Below, one piece after another: positions 1 to 8,114 of a DNA stretch of 64,000 bases. Within the stretch, counting starts at the first letter, position 1, and each line of letters starts with the position of its first letter. The translations under genes and the position numbers were made by a program. This stretch comes from Candidatus Thorarchaeota archaeon SMTZ1-45 (lineage in GTDB: Archaea > Asgardarchaeota > Thorarchaeia > Thorarchaeales > Thorarchaeaceae): the NCBI GenBank assembly GCA_001563335.1, contig LRSL01000069.1, positions 1 to 64,000 of the forward strand, written 5' to 3'. The notes under the pieces are model-generated. The model was not told where the DNA came from. It searched no databases and saw only the letters and a list, made by a program, of their open reading frames with translations.

Positions 1-8
1 GGAGGGTC

Positions 9-3000
9 ATGGAAGACACATACGAGCTTAGGAGGTCGAACATGGATGAGTGGAGAGAGGTCATCGACTCAACACCCACCCCCTATGAACGTGGTCAGCT
101 GGAAGCCTATGAGCGAGAGGTGCTTGAGGAGGACAGAAGACTCAACCGAAGAGATACTGACCCACCCAAGAATCTGAAGAAGGCGGTACTCGTCGTAGAC
201 CTAAAGGAGAACTGGGAAACCCTACGTGACCACATAGAGTCGCTTGTCCTGCAGGCCCACCACAGTTCAAAAGGTGCGACCCTGTCGAACAGACACCACC
301 TAGCAGTCACCCCTGAGAACAAGAATCTCAGGATGGGACTTGTAGTCTTCAGTGACACCGAGAAGAAGAGGACGAAGCCGGTCAAGGCTGTGACATACTT
401 CAACCCCTTTTCTAGATTAAGAAGATGCAAAGATGACAGAAGCTTCACACTATACCTCACAGTTTCAGGGAAGGGTTCTCCAGCAGAGTCTGCTGCCCGG
501 ATTGCCGCACGTTGGCATGGGCTCGAGCTCATCAACGACAGAACAAGAGAATCCAACAGGAAGATAGTTTGGTTCGACCTGAGTGGGGAACTCAGAAACT
601 GGAAGAAAAGACGTCGTATCTTCAGATCCAGACTCCTCTCGAAGTCGATGCGAAACTTCCTCAGAAAGGACATCAGATTCGTCGACCTAAGTGGTGCAGT
701 CGCTTCCTACCTTCAAGGACACAAAGACTTCGGGAAGATGAAAGAAGAGGTCCTAGAAATCATCAGGGGAGTGAAAAATTCTCTCTTGATATTCTCAGGG
801 TCTGACAGAATCAGAACGACCCTCACAAGGAGGAATATACCTCAGTTTGATGAGCTTGTTGCCCTCATGTTAGAAACCATACCTGGTAGTACATCGGTGA
901 TATGGTTTGATCGACCTGTTCCGACCAATCGTACCAGTCAGAGGTACGACACAAGAAGTGTTGCTCCATTCTACAACGACAGTGTCTGGATGGAACTCGT
1001 TGACGAGGTCATATACAACGTACCCACTGCCCCAATCCGGTACGGTTCATACGTTCCTGTGGAAGACGATATACGTTGGGTGGTCACTGAAACCACTCGT
1101 GACACGGTCATCACTCAGGTGTTGGTCCCACCCCTGTACAAGTGGGGTGAACGGTTTCGACCTGACAGGGATAGGGAGGAGAATATCACCCAGCAAAATG
1201 TATACTTTCTTAGGTCGTCGTACGCCAATATGAGGAAGGTGCATGTTGGAACCTGTGAAGAAACTGACAAGATGGCAATCCTTGAACTGATTCCGCATCT
1301 GCGAAGGTTCTATGACCCTGACCCACCTTTTAATGAAGAGAATGAGGATGACGCTCCAATCAGGAGCGAATGGCTCCTCTCGGAACCGTCTGAACAGAAA
1401 CCATTCTTGTCTAGGGTGAACTATACTCCCTATCAACATCTTACAGAGAAGAAGGGTTCCAAACAAGACGGGGACGGACGGGTGACCAGACTCGAACCGT
1501 TGGAGAAGATCAACCATCGGCGAGCATACAGGAAAACGCGTCTTTATGGTAAGCCCAGGAAAGTGACCACCAGACCCCCCCACATATCGGTGCTCAAGTA
1601 CAGAAACAAGGAATTGAACAACCTCTACCTCAAAGAGCTCAGTGGGATCAGGCGTGTCCTGAAGACTCTCCGAAAACATAAGAGTGAGGATGAGGAATTG
1701 CGAGGTCTTCTCGAAACGTTGAACGAGCTAATCAATAGAAAAAAAATCAAGAGAAACCCAGAGGATAGGCTGAGGGCAGTGAGGGCAGTCCTTGAGAAAC
1801 ATCCTCTGACCAAGAGGGTCTGGAACCATCTCAGGGTGACGAGGTCAAGATTACCAAAGGGACTCCCCCCTGAACAGAGGAAGGTCTTGAAACAGTTGGT
1901 TGACCAACACCCTGACATCCTGATGGTCATGGGCAACCAGTTCTTCCTCATGTTGTCTGTTGCTGCCCATAAGGCTGGAGTGTTGGATGCGACAGGAGAT
2001 GTCGTCGAAGATCTCTGGGAATATCTGATACCATGGCAGCTCATCAGTCTGGGGTATGAACCAGAATATCCTGAAAACATACCAACCGGAGAATCAGTCC
2101 TTCATCGACCTCAGCTCATGGACAGGTTGTCCAGACGTGTCACGATCCTGATGAACATGAGGATGGGTGAAGAGGTCCACAGTGTCCAGTTTGGAAAGGC
2201 AGCTGTCATTGATAAGAAAAATGGGACATCTCTGTTTATGACATTCCAGACCCGACCCGGGAGTCGAGACATGAACACAATCTTTCTTAGACTGTCATAT
2301 GTGACTGAAGGTCAGATTATGGATGTTTTCAAGGAACTGTGTAGAGAGAAACCTTTCTGGGGTGAGTCTGATCCGACTCGTCTTGGTGAACTGTCAGACA
2401 CCGTTGACCTGAACGAGTGTGTGAACATCATGGTAGCCACACATAGAGGTGTGAGAGGACTCTGGCTATTCGATGAGGTTGATCAGATATGGAGAGCTAT
2501 AGGTCGTTTCGACTACTATGCTCGAAAAAGAGAAACAGTGACCCTGCTGATGTCTGTGACACTAAGGGAAGAGTCGACACTTGAGGACCTCTCAGATGAC
2601 AGGGTCCGTGGGAAAACACCAAACCTGAGAAATATAGTAGAGGTCGGACTAGGAACAGTGTCTGCAGTGTTCAAGAAATGCGAGTTTGTGAGATGCAGAT
2701 TATCATTGGATGATGAAGAGAGCATGTTCAGACTGTCCTTTCACAGACGAGTTGGAAACAGAGAGATTGCACATCTCCTAATCAAACGCACTGTGAATGT
2801 GATTGAAGTATTGCGAAGACCTGACTTCTATTGTGAGCAGGTGGTCGTCAATGGCCATGAAATGGTATGGAATCGGTTCAACGATATCGAGTATGTTGGT
2901 GTCGTAAACTTGGTGAAACCTTGGGTGGAGAGAATGGAACCGTTCAAGACTGTGGATCTGAGTCTTCCCAAGACTGCTGATCAGTTCATCAAAATGGAGA

Positions 3001-4010
3001 TGAGAGAGGGGCTAAGACTCACTGTCAGACACGACCCAAGGACGTGTCCTCTGTGTGTAGTTCCAAAGGATGAACTGAGGAAACGGGCAGAGAGACATAC
3101 TGGAGATAATGTTTCTGAATATCTTCGATGGATTGAGGGGGAGAGAGGACAACCTGAAGAGCTCATGAGAGAGTCGATATATCGTCATGGAGTGTGCTGG
3201 AGGATTGGATTACAATCTGATGAGAAGATTCCTGATACCCTGAAGCAATTGGAGAAGATTGCCCTGAGTGGACCTGCCATTGCAACACTCCTTGAAACTG
3301 GTGCTTTCTCATATAGGACAGAGGAAGATGGATGGGTGATGTATGAGTATGTCATCCCTAAAGCTGAGAATCTCCCTCGCGAGTTCAGAGAGTCTATACA
3401 TCTCATGAGATGGAGAAGAGAAAATGCTACAATGCCGGGTCAGTACATCCTTGAAGAATGGGAACCTGATATCTCCCTTGGTATCGAGGAGATCACGTTC
3501 AGTCTTGAGTCGCAGGTCACAGGAGAAAAACAAACGCATGTTGTGAAAAGACATCGACCGGATTTAATGCACCCAGAGAGTCTTGGGGAGCTTTTAGAAC
3601 TAGAGATGTCAAAGCTAGTGGACAGAGAGGGAGTGGAGGATGACGAACGACTGAAAGGACTAGCCCAAGAGCTGATTGCGGAGATAGTTGAACTGGGGAG
3701 AGAAGCAGGACCCACGACTTGGAGCTTTGAAGGACTAGGATGGGTTACAAAACGTTGGTTTGAGAGAGTATTGGAAGCAACCTTTACCTCACCTGATGGG
3801 GAACGGATTGATATTGAGGTGACTCAAGGAATCCATTTCTATCTGAACTGGGTAGAGTTTTCGGGAGGAGTTGACCGTGATGATGTGAGCGACACTATGG
3901 ATACCATTCTTACAGAGTATGGAATTGAGGAAGAGGTCAGAAATAGGGTGACAGAAGAAGTATTGACAGAACTTGAAAAGGAGGGGATTGTTTTCTTTCA
4001 AGATTTGTGA
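9..4010 (+). CDS. Very large protein of unknown function (1333 aa)
   Basis: I do not recognise this protein. It is soluble, with no signal peptide or membrane segment, and very rich in Arg, Glu and Asp. Alternating hydrophobic strands near residues 55-65 and 180-190 suggest alpha/beta domains. One CPLC pair lies at residues 1013-1016, with a His about 13 residues later, which could be half of a zinc site. A GGAGGG Shine-Dalgarno sits at bases 1-6, two bases before the ATG. Almost the same arrangement (GGAGGG-CTC-ATG) precedes the 751-aa gene at 13552. Upstream partners would lie outside the window. G+C is about 52% in a sampled line (1801-1860), higher than most neighbours. The open frame of 4 kb and the Shine-Dalgarno make the gene real; the function is open. 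Confidence 0.85.
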   Translation: MEDTYELRRSNMDEWREVIDSTPTPYERGQLEAYEREVLEEDRRLNRRDTDPPKNLKKAVLVVDLKENWETLRDHIESLVLQAHHSSKGATLSNRHHLAVTPENKNLRMGLVVFSDTEKKRTKPVKAVTYFNPFSRLRRCKDDRSFTLYLTVSGKGSPAESAARIAARWHGLELINDRTRESNRKIVWFDLSGELRNWKKRRRIFRSRLLSKSMRNFLRKDIRFVDLSGAVASYLQGHKDFGKMKEEVLEIIRGVKNSLLIFSGSDRIRTTLTRRNIPQFDELVALMLETIPGSTSVIWFDRPVPTNRTSQRYDTRSVAPFYNDSVWMELVDEVIYNVPTAPIRYGSYVPVEDDIRWVVTETTRDTVITQVLVPPLYKWGERFRPDRDREENITQQNVYFLRSSYANMRKVHVGTCEETDKMAILELIPHLRRFYDPDPPFNEENEDDAPIRSEWLLSEPSEQKPFLSRVNYTPYQHLTEKKGSKQDGDGRVTRLEPLEKINHRRAYRKTRLYGKPRKVTTRPPHISVLKYRNKELNNLYLKELSGIRRVLKTLRKHKSEDEELRGLLETLNELINRKKIKRNPEDRLRAVRAVLEKHPLTKRVWNHLRVTRSRLPKGLPPEQRKVLKQLVDQHPDILMVMGNQFFLMLSVAAHKAGVLDATGDVVEDLWEYLIPWQLISLGYEPEYPENIPTGESVLHRPQLMDRLSRRVTILMNMRMGEEVHSVQFGKAAVIDKKNGTSLFMTFQTRPGSRDMNTIFLRLSYVTEGQIMDVFKELCREKPFWGESDPTRLGELSDTVDLNECVNIMVATHRGVRGLWLFDEVDQIWRAIGRFDYYARKRETVTLLMSVTLREESTLEDLSDDRVRGKTPNLRNIVEVGLGTVSAVFKKCEFVRCRLSLDDEESMFRLSFHRRVGNREIAHLLIKRTVNVIEVLRRPDFYCEQVVVNGHEMVWNRFNDIEYVGVVNLVKPWVERMEPFKTVDLSLPKTADQFIKMEMREGLRLTVRHDPRTCPLCVVPKDELRKRAERHTGDNVSEYLRWIEGERGQPEELMRESIYRHGVCWRIGLQSDEKIPDTLKQLEKIALSGPAIATLLETGAFSYRTEEDGWVMYEYVIPKAENLPREFRESIHLMRWRRENATMPGQYILEEWEPDISLGIEEITFSLESQVTGEKQTHVVKRHRPDLMHPESLGELLELEMSKLVDREGVEDDERLKGLAQELIAEIVELGREAGPTTWSFEGLGWVTKRWFERVLEATFTSPDGERIDIEVTQGIHFYLNWVEFSGGVDRDDVSDTMDTILTEYGIEEEVRNRVTEEVLTELEKEGIVFFQDL

Positions 4011-4116
4011 GTTTCTCTTCCAATCCTTCTTGGTATGTCCTGTACACAATTTCTTAAGGCCTTGTTATCACGAATGACGGCGATGTCATATAGCAGAAAA
4101 ACATAGACTTAGACAT

Positions 4117-4125
4117 ATGTTTATT
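4117..4125 (+). promoter_or_regulatory. TATA-like box for the S24e-S27ae operon
   Basis: TTTATTAAG lies about 65 bases before the chosen S24e start. It predicts transcription starting near 4145-4150. An in-frame ATG at 4117 overlaps this box, so it is not the likely translation start. The rest of 4011-4185 shows no other gene. Confidence 0.5.
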
Positions 4126-4185
4126 AAGTGTCCATCTTTGCGATTGGCTGAGCCACCCCTGAGGCGGTCTTACTTTCGGTATGTG

Positions 4186-4494
4186 ATGTCAATGAAAATC
4201 GAAATCCTAGATGAACGAGAGAACAAACCTCTTGCAAGGAAGGAAGTCGACTTCAGGGTCGATCATGTTGGTGCAACCACACCAAGTAGGGCTGATATCC
4301 GTGCAAAAATTGTAGCGCAGTTCGATGCAGACTCCTCAGCAGTTGTCATCAAGAAACTGGAAACTAAGTTTGGGGCAGGCATAACTGAGGGAACAGCCAG
4401 AATATATTCTGACCCAGAACAAATGAACCGAATCGAACTTGAACATATTGTCAAAAGACATGAATCAAAGAAGCAAGAAGAGGGAGAAGAATAG
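4186..4494 (+). CDS. rps24e: Small ribosomal subunit protein eS24 (S24e)
   Basis: The protein is a component of the archaeal/eukaryotic 30S/40S subunit. The sequence from MKIEILDERENKPLARKE onward has the S24e fold: a first strand with the conserved NPLxxRKE-like segment, then AVVIKKLETKFGAG and an A-x-IY-x-D segment near the C-terminus, ending in a charged KKQEEGEE tail. The open frame begins at 4117, but the family starts at MKIEI, so I use the ATG at 4186; the ATG at 4192 is equally possible. S27ae begins directly after the stop codon, the usual archaeal pairing. The function is near certain; only the exact start is open. Confidence 0.95.
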   Translation: MSMKIEILDERENKPLARKEVDFRVDHVGATTPSRADIRAKIVAQFDADSSAVVIKKLETKFGAGITEGTARIYSDPEQMNRIELEHIVKRHESKKQEEGEE

Positions 4495-4659
4495 ATGCCA
4501 AAAGCACACGAAATGTACAAGGTTGACAAGTCAGGCAAAGTCACTTACGCTAAGAAATCTTGCCCACGTTGTGAGAAAGGCACTTTCATGGCTGAACATT
4601 TCGACCGTTTTGCCTGTGGTCGCTGTGGATATACTGAGTTCAAGCGAAAGGGTAACTAG
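4495..4659 (+). CDS. rps27ae: Small ribosomal subunit protein eS31 (S27ae)
   Basis: This 54-aa protein begins [12 protein letters not shown] and carries a four-cysteine zinc ribbon: CPRC near residue 24, then CGRCGY near residue 41. It ends FKRKGN. This is archaeal S27ae, which lacks the ubiquitin fusion of eukaryotes. The ATG follows the S24e stop codon with no gap, so the two are translated from one message. The purine-rich AGGGAGAAG at the end of S24e serves as ribosome-binding site. Length and zinc ribbon match the family. Confidence 0.95.
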   Translation: MPKAHEMYKVDKSGKVTYAKKSCPRCEKGTFMAEHFDRFACGRCGYTEFKRKGN

Positions 4660-4662
4660 TTC

Positions 4663-5010
4663 TTACTCGCCCACTATGGCCATTACCCATCTCACAAAGA
4701 TGAGAACCCCAATAATCATCGTGATTACAACATCCACGAGGAATACTCCTGGAATCTGAACCTCTATCCAGGCTGCTAAAATCATAGCTACTGGGAAAGT
4801 CACAATGAAAGGTAGAGTTGCTACTGTGAGTGAAATCTCCTCGCTTGATACCATCGTGTTTACAAGGAGAAATAACCAGATGGCATAGATTCCTACTAGG
4901 AGAGCGACTTCCAGTATCATTGTGTTCTTGCTCCGGTTTAGTGTTTTGCTAGACGAAAGAACAATGTGTGTATCACATAGGTGTGGTGTTTCTTCTGAAT
5001 TTGAGCTCAT
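4663..5010 (-). CDS. Small integral membrane protein, unknown function
   Basis: About 115 aa. An N-terminal polar stretch of roughly 30 residues precedes three hydrophobic segments (LLVGIYAIWLFLLV, a TLPFIVTFPVAMILAAW block and VDVVITMIIGVLIFV). The gene is divergent from the Xre regulator at 5092 and shares the promoter region with it. An ATATTAAG box on this strand at about 5033-5040 would start transcription at or near the ATG at 5010, suggesting a leaderless message. A TTG start at 5028 is the alternative. Next to an Xre/DUF2178 pair it is probably part of the same regulated unit, but no family was recognised. Confidence 0.65.
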   Translation of the reverse strand: MSSNSEETPHLCDTHIVLSSSKTLNRSKNTMILEVALLVGIYAIWLFLLVNTMVSSEEISLTVATLPFIVTFPVAMILAAWIEVQIPGVFLVDVVITMIIGVLIFVRWVMAIVGE

Positions 5011-5037
5011 ATTGAAATCAGATACCAATAACTTAAT

Positions 5038-5073
5038 ATGTAAAGTCTACTTTACGTAAAGTGTGCTTTACAT
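5038..5073. promoter_or_regulatory. 36-bp palindromic operator (GTAAAG/CTTTAC units)
   Basis: Four 6-bp units GTAAAG, CTTTAC, GTAAAG, CTTTAC are arranged as one large palindrome centred between 5055 and 5056. Only three symmetric base pairs mismatch. It lies between the divergent membrane gene and the Xre gene, over the expected plus-strand transcription start (TATA-like CTTAATAT at 5032-5039). A dimer or tetramer of the small Xre protein is the obvious candidate ligand, giving autoregulation. That assignment is inference. Confidence 0.75.
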
Positions 5074-5091
5074 CTGAACTGGTGATCCAGA

Positions 5092-5316
5092 ATGATTATG
5101 AACAAACTTCGAGAACTTCGTGAAGCCAAGTTGAGTGAGTCTGATGATTCAGGGATATGGACACAGGAGGGTCTCGCAAAACGTCTTGGAGTCACAAGGC
5201 AGACAATCATATCAATGGAGAAAGGAACTTACAACCCATCTCTCACACTTGCGTTTAAGCTGGCAAACCTGTTTGGAGTGAAGATTGAGGACATATTCGA
5301 GTATAGGGATGAGTAA
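5092..5316 (+). CDS. Xre-family helix-turn-helix transcriptional regulator
   Basis: A 74-aa single-domain DNA-binding protein. The helix-turn-helix is clear: WTQEGLAKRLGVTRQTIISMEKG, then YNPSLTLAFKLANLFGVKIEDIF. This is the compact Xre/Cro type (YozG-like) found in many archaea with a co-transcribed DUF2178 membrane protein, and that partner follows here with overlapping codons. GGTGAT at 5081-5086 is the ribosome-binding site; the ATG at 5092 or 5098 can serve. The palindrome at 5038-5073 is the likely operator. Confidence 0.9.
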   Translation: MIMNKLRELREAKLSESDDSGIWTQEGLAKRLGVTRQTIISMEKGTYNPSLTLAFKLANLFGVKIEDIFEYRDE

Positions 5317-5680
5317 AATGAATCGCGGTATAAAGACAGCTCTGAGTGTTGTGGCAGTAGTAGTGATAGTGTTTGTATTTGTCTGGGTTCTGGGTCTGGC
5401 TTCTCTGGGTAGCTATGCAGGAGCTATCGGGGGCATGGTTGGCGGTGTTCTTGGCGTAACCTATTTGCGACGATTCCATGATGAACGGTTTACACAGATT
5501 ATGAATCTCGCGGCACGGAACGCCTTTGTCTTTTTAGTGATCATCCTTCCCATGAGCTCTGTTGTGCTCATTCAAGTTGAGGAGGTCACACTTCAGATAA
5601 CAGCAGGTCTAATCTTTGTGCCATGGATAGCATCACTTGGTATATTGTATCTGTCTTTGTTCTACTATTATCGAAAATAA
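5309..5680 (+). CDS. DUF2178-type membrane protein
   Basis: About 123 aa with four hydrophobic segments: residues 9-27, a Gly-rich segment GAIGGMVGGVLG near 35-47, one near 65-85 and one near the C-terminus ending in YYYRK. The layout and its position directly behind a small Xre regulator match the DUF2178 family, whose role is unknown. ATGAGTAA places the start at 5309, overlapping the Xre stop by eight bases, so translation is coupled. An upstream in-frame start at 5285 lies inside the regulator and is unlikely. Confidence 0.8.
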   Translation: MSKMNRGIKTALSVVAVVVIVFVFVWVLGLASLGSYAGAIGGMVGGVLGVTYLRRFHDERFTQIMNLAARNAFVFLVIILPMSSVVLIQVEEVTLQITAGLIFVPWIASLGILYLSLFYYYRK

Positions 5681-5737
5681 TGGGAGCTAAGCGATCTGTT
5701 TTGGATATTTCTCTAGTGAGTCCTTATCGGAAGATGG

Positions 5738-5941
5738 TTAACTGAAGATTCTATTAAGACAGTACAATGCGAATATCACGATGAGAGGCCATATAACAAG
5801 AATACTGAATGGCATTCGTACTATTTGTATAATAGGTAAGATGAATAGAAAGAAGATAGGAATGATAAAAATAGCCACGCATATCAAGCTTGGTTGAAGA
5901 ATATCTCGATCAATCTCAATTACAGTCTTGTCAGAATTCAA
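5738..5941 (-). CDS. Possible small membrane protein
   Basis: A 67-aa frame with two long hydrophobic segments (ICVAIFIIPIFFLFILPII and SILVIWPLIVIFALYCL) and a charged N-terminus. The only start is TTG at 5941 and no Shine-Dalgarno precedes it. AT-rich DNA gives hydrophobic frames by chance, so this is tentative. It lies between the DUF2178 gene and the NosD-like surface gene. Confidence 0.35.
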   Translation of the reverse strand: MNSDKTVIEIDRDILQPSLICVAIFIIPIFFLFILPIIQIVRMPFSILVIWPLIVIFALYCLNRIFS

Positions 5942-6044
5942 GAAAACACAACACCCTCACTATACATTTGTGCACTCTTGTGATAGATATTTTGGTCCAA
6001 TAGAAGAGATGTTAACAGATATCTGGTGTTGGTTGCTTTGGCAT

Positions 6045-7862
6045 TCAGTATCTTCTTCTAGACAAAATAAGGGCAAGTGCTACAACTGCAAGAGTACCTC
6101 CGAGTGCAATAGCCATGGATATGTACAGGGTACCTTCATCCTGCCCATTCGTTGTAGTATCATTGCTAGGAGTACCGTAGACTAGAATAGCCGATGACTC
6201 GATATTTCCAGCCTTGTCACGTACAAAGACTCGATACGAAACAGTTGTGTTTTCACTCTGAGGTGGAATTGTTGTTGACCATACTGGTCCATTTTGAACC
6301 ATCGTGATATTGGTCCAAGTGAGATTCCCATCTATCGAATATGAAAGTATAACCTCATCAACACCATCAACATCAATCACTCCTGCTTTAACAAGGACTG
6401 ATTCGTTCTTTATTGGTTCTGAGGGGGTGAGCCTGAAGCCTATCCAGAGACCAGACTCACTGACTGATTCTGCTCTTGCAGGGTATCTGTCTACGCTTAG
6501 GGCATCGCCAGGAATGTGATAATCTCCTATTCCTCCATAATCATCCCAAAAGTTTCCTAGACTCACGCCATCATCCCAAACGTTGTTTTGGCCATCTTCC
6601 CATGCGTTGCCATCTGAGATTGTGGATCCATCCCCATTGGAACAAATCACATTGTAGTAGAAAGAGTTGCTAAGACTATACGTAGGAGGTACAAAGATGC
6701 CTATTCCTTTGTTCTCATAGACTATATTTCCAGCAACAATAGTATTGTTAGACTCAACAATGTCAATTCCCCAATGTTTGTTGTCATGGAAGTCGTTCAG
6801 AATGACCGAACAATGGTCAGACCAACACAAAGTAGCTCCAAAGCCAGAGGAATAGACTGTACAGTTTTCTATTACACAGTTTCTGCAGGAATAGAACGAC
6901 ACACTCTCTGCAGTATTATGAATGGTTCCATCCCGAACTGTCACATTGTAGCAATCAATCAGAAAGACCTGACCATAGTCGCTTGGACAGATGATAGAAT
7001 CTGTGAGGTTAGTGAAGTATCCAATAGGTTTGTCATTGACTGTGTTATTGTAAAGCTGAATACTAGGTCTATGCAAGTAATTGAATTCGAGTCCACTGTC
7101 TATCATAGTGTTGTTGGATACAAGAGTATCAATTGCATCAAAGAAACTTAGATAATAATACCAATCACCGGTCTGACTCCCTTCGATTATGTTGTTACTC
7201 ACTGTACATTCAACAGTATCTTGAAGATGAATATCTCCCAGAATGTCGTTGCTATCAACCAAGCAATGACGAACGTAGGTCAGCATAACTCCCACATGAT
7301 TGTCAAAGAGCGTGTTATTGAATACCGAGCAGTTTTCCGGGTATTCTTTGTCATAGAGTCCACGTATTTCTACACCATGACAATTATCATATATTTGACT
7401 CTCTATCACTGAACAATTTGATGAAGATACAATGGTAATTGCAATCCATTTTTTTGAAACCACCAAGTTCTCAATCATTCCATGAGTGACATTTCCAAAA
7501 GTGACTCCCCGATTATACAGTTTATCCCAATGACTCACAGAAGAAATCAAGCAGTCTTTAATGACAAAGAACACATCCGTGTTTGAGATGTTTATGCACT
7601 CTGTCCCGTCAGTGACTATGCTTAATCCCTCGATTAGGTATGGGTTGCTCTCGGAACCATTTCCCGGCCATCCCTGAGTTTCAAAATCTAAATTCGAGTT
7701 GATTATGATCGGGGAGTGTGGTTCATACGATATGACTTTCTGATTTTGATACGAAATTGCATTGATTGTATCTGGAGTTGATAAATCATTACTCTTAGCT
7801 GTGGGTACTATAACTAATGCAAGTACCAAGATGACTAAGACCAACTGCCATCTCTTGAGCAT
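6045..7862 (-). CDS. Secreted NosD-like parallel beta-helix surface protein
   Basis: 605 aa. Residues 1-24 form a signal peptide (MLKRWQLVLVILVLALVIV). Residues about 50-430 are right-handed beta-helix (PbH1/NosD-like) repeats with recurrent N-x-T/N-x-S turns, such as YDNCHGVEIRG and SVFNNTLFDNHVGV, and the typical WDDGVSLGNFWDDYGG segment after the helix. A beta-sandwich region (SIDGNLTWTNITMV) follows. The C-terminus has one membrane helix and RRRY, so the protein is anchored with the repeats outside the cell. Many N-x-S/T sites suggest N-glycosylation. The ligand, probably a polysaccharide, cannot be told from sequence. It is transcribed in the same direction as the larger surface protein upstream, with 250 bases between. 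Confidence 0.85.
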   Translation of the reverse strand: MLKRWQLVLVILVLALVIVPTAKSNDLSTPDTINAISYQNQKVISYEPHSPIIINSNLDFETQGWPGNGSESNPYLIEGLSIVTDGTECINISNTDVFFVIKDCLISSVSHWDKLYNRGVTFGNVTHGMIENLVVSKKWIAITIVSSSNCSVIESQIYDNCHGVEIRGLYDKEYPENCSVFNNTLFDNHVGVMLTYVRHCLVDSNDILGDIHLQDTVECTVSNNIIEGSQTGDWYYYLSFFDAIDTLVSNNTMIDSGLEFNYLHRPSIQLYNNTVNDKPIGYFTNLTDSIICPSDYGQVFLIDCYNVTVRDGTIHNTAESVSFYSCRNCVIENCTVYSSGFGATLCWSDHCSVILNDFHDNKHWGIDIVESNNTIVAGNIVYENKGIGIFVPPTYSLSNSFYYNVICSNGDGSTISDGNAWEDGQNNVWDDGVSLGNFWDDYGGIGDYHIPGDALSVDRYPARAESVSESGLWIGFRLTPSEPIKNESVLVKAGVIDVDGVDEVILSYSIDGNLTWTNITMVQNGPVWSTTIPPQSENTTVSYRVFVRDKAGNIESSAILVYGTPSNDTTTNGQDEGTLYISMAIALGGTLAVVALALILSRRRY

Positions 7863-8015
7863 AGCACGAAACCCCTCTATTGGACACGTGCTGATGTTTC
7901 ATCTCACTTGTCCAGTTTGTTATGGACTCAAATGCTCATAATAATTCTGATTTACGAACTAGAGAAAAAGTGGTAGCAGATGGTGTTCTTCAGTGATGCT
8001 GCTGCCAGAAAAAGA

Positions 8016-8089
8016 AGAGGACCCACTGGTCTTAGCGTTTCACCGCCAATGGTCCCAATGGGTCATTGAATGCAAGCTCGAAGTCCTCT
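8016..8089. other. Stem-forming intergenic segment
   Basis: The gap between the two surface-protein genes (7863-8114) has no convincing gene. Within it AGAGGAC (8016-8022) pairs perfectly with GTCCTCT (8083-8089), and an overlapping pair GACCCA/TGGGTC offers an alternative fold. Read on the minus strand the right-hand arm is followed by a pyrimidine-rich TTCTTTTTC, so it may be a transcription end for the 1341-aa gene. A small RNA is possible but unsupported. Confidence 0.3.
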
Positions 8090-8114
8090 GCTCATTAAAG
8101 GGAGGTTGGGTTCC

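Noticed and set aside
1047..2080. Long minus-strand frames inside the 1333-aa gene
   Set aside because: Antisense shadows of a large plus-strand gene with Shine-Dalgarno; rich in Ser/Leu as expected for such shadows.
8016..8089. Seven-base stem suggesting a tRNA
   Set aside because: No anticodon arm or T-arm; the interior cannot fold as a cloverleaf.
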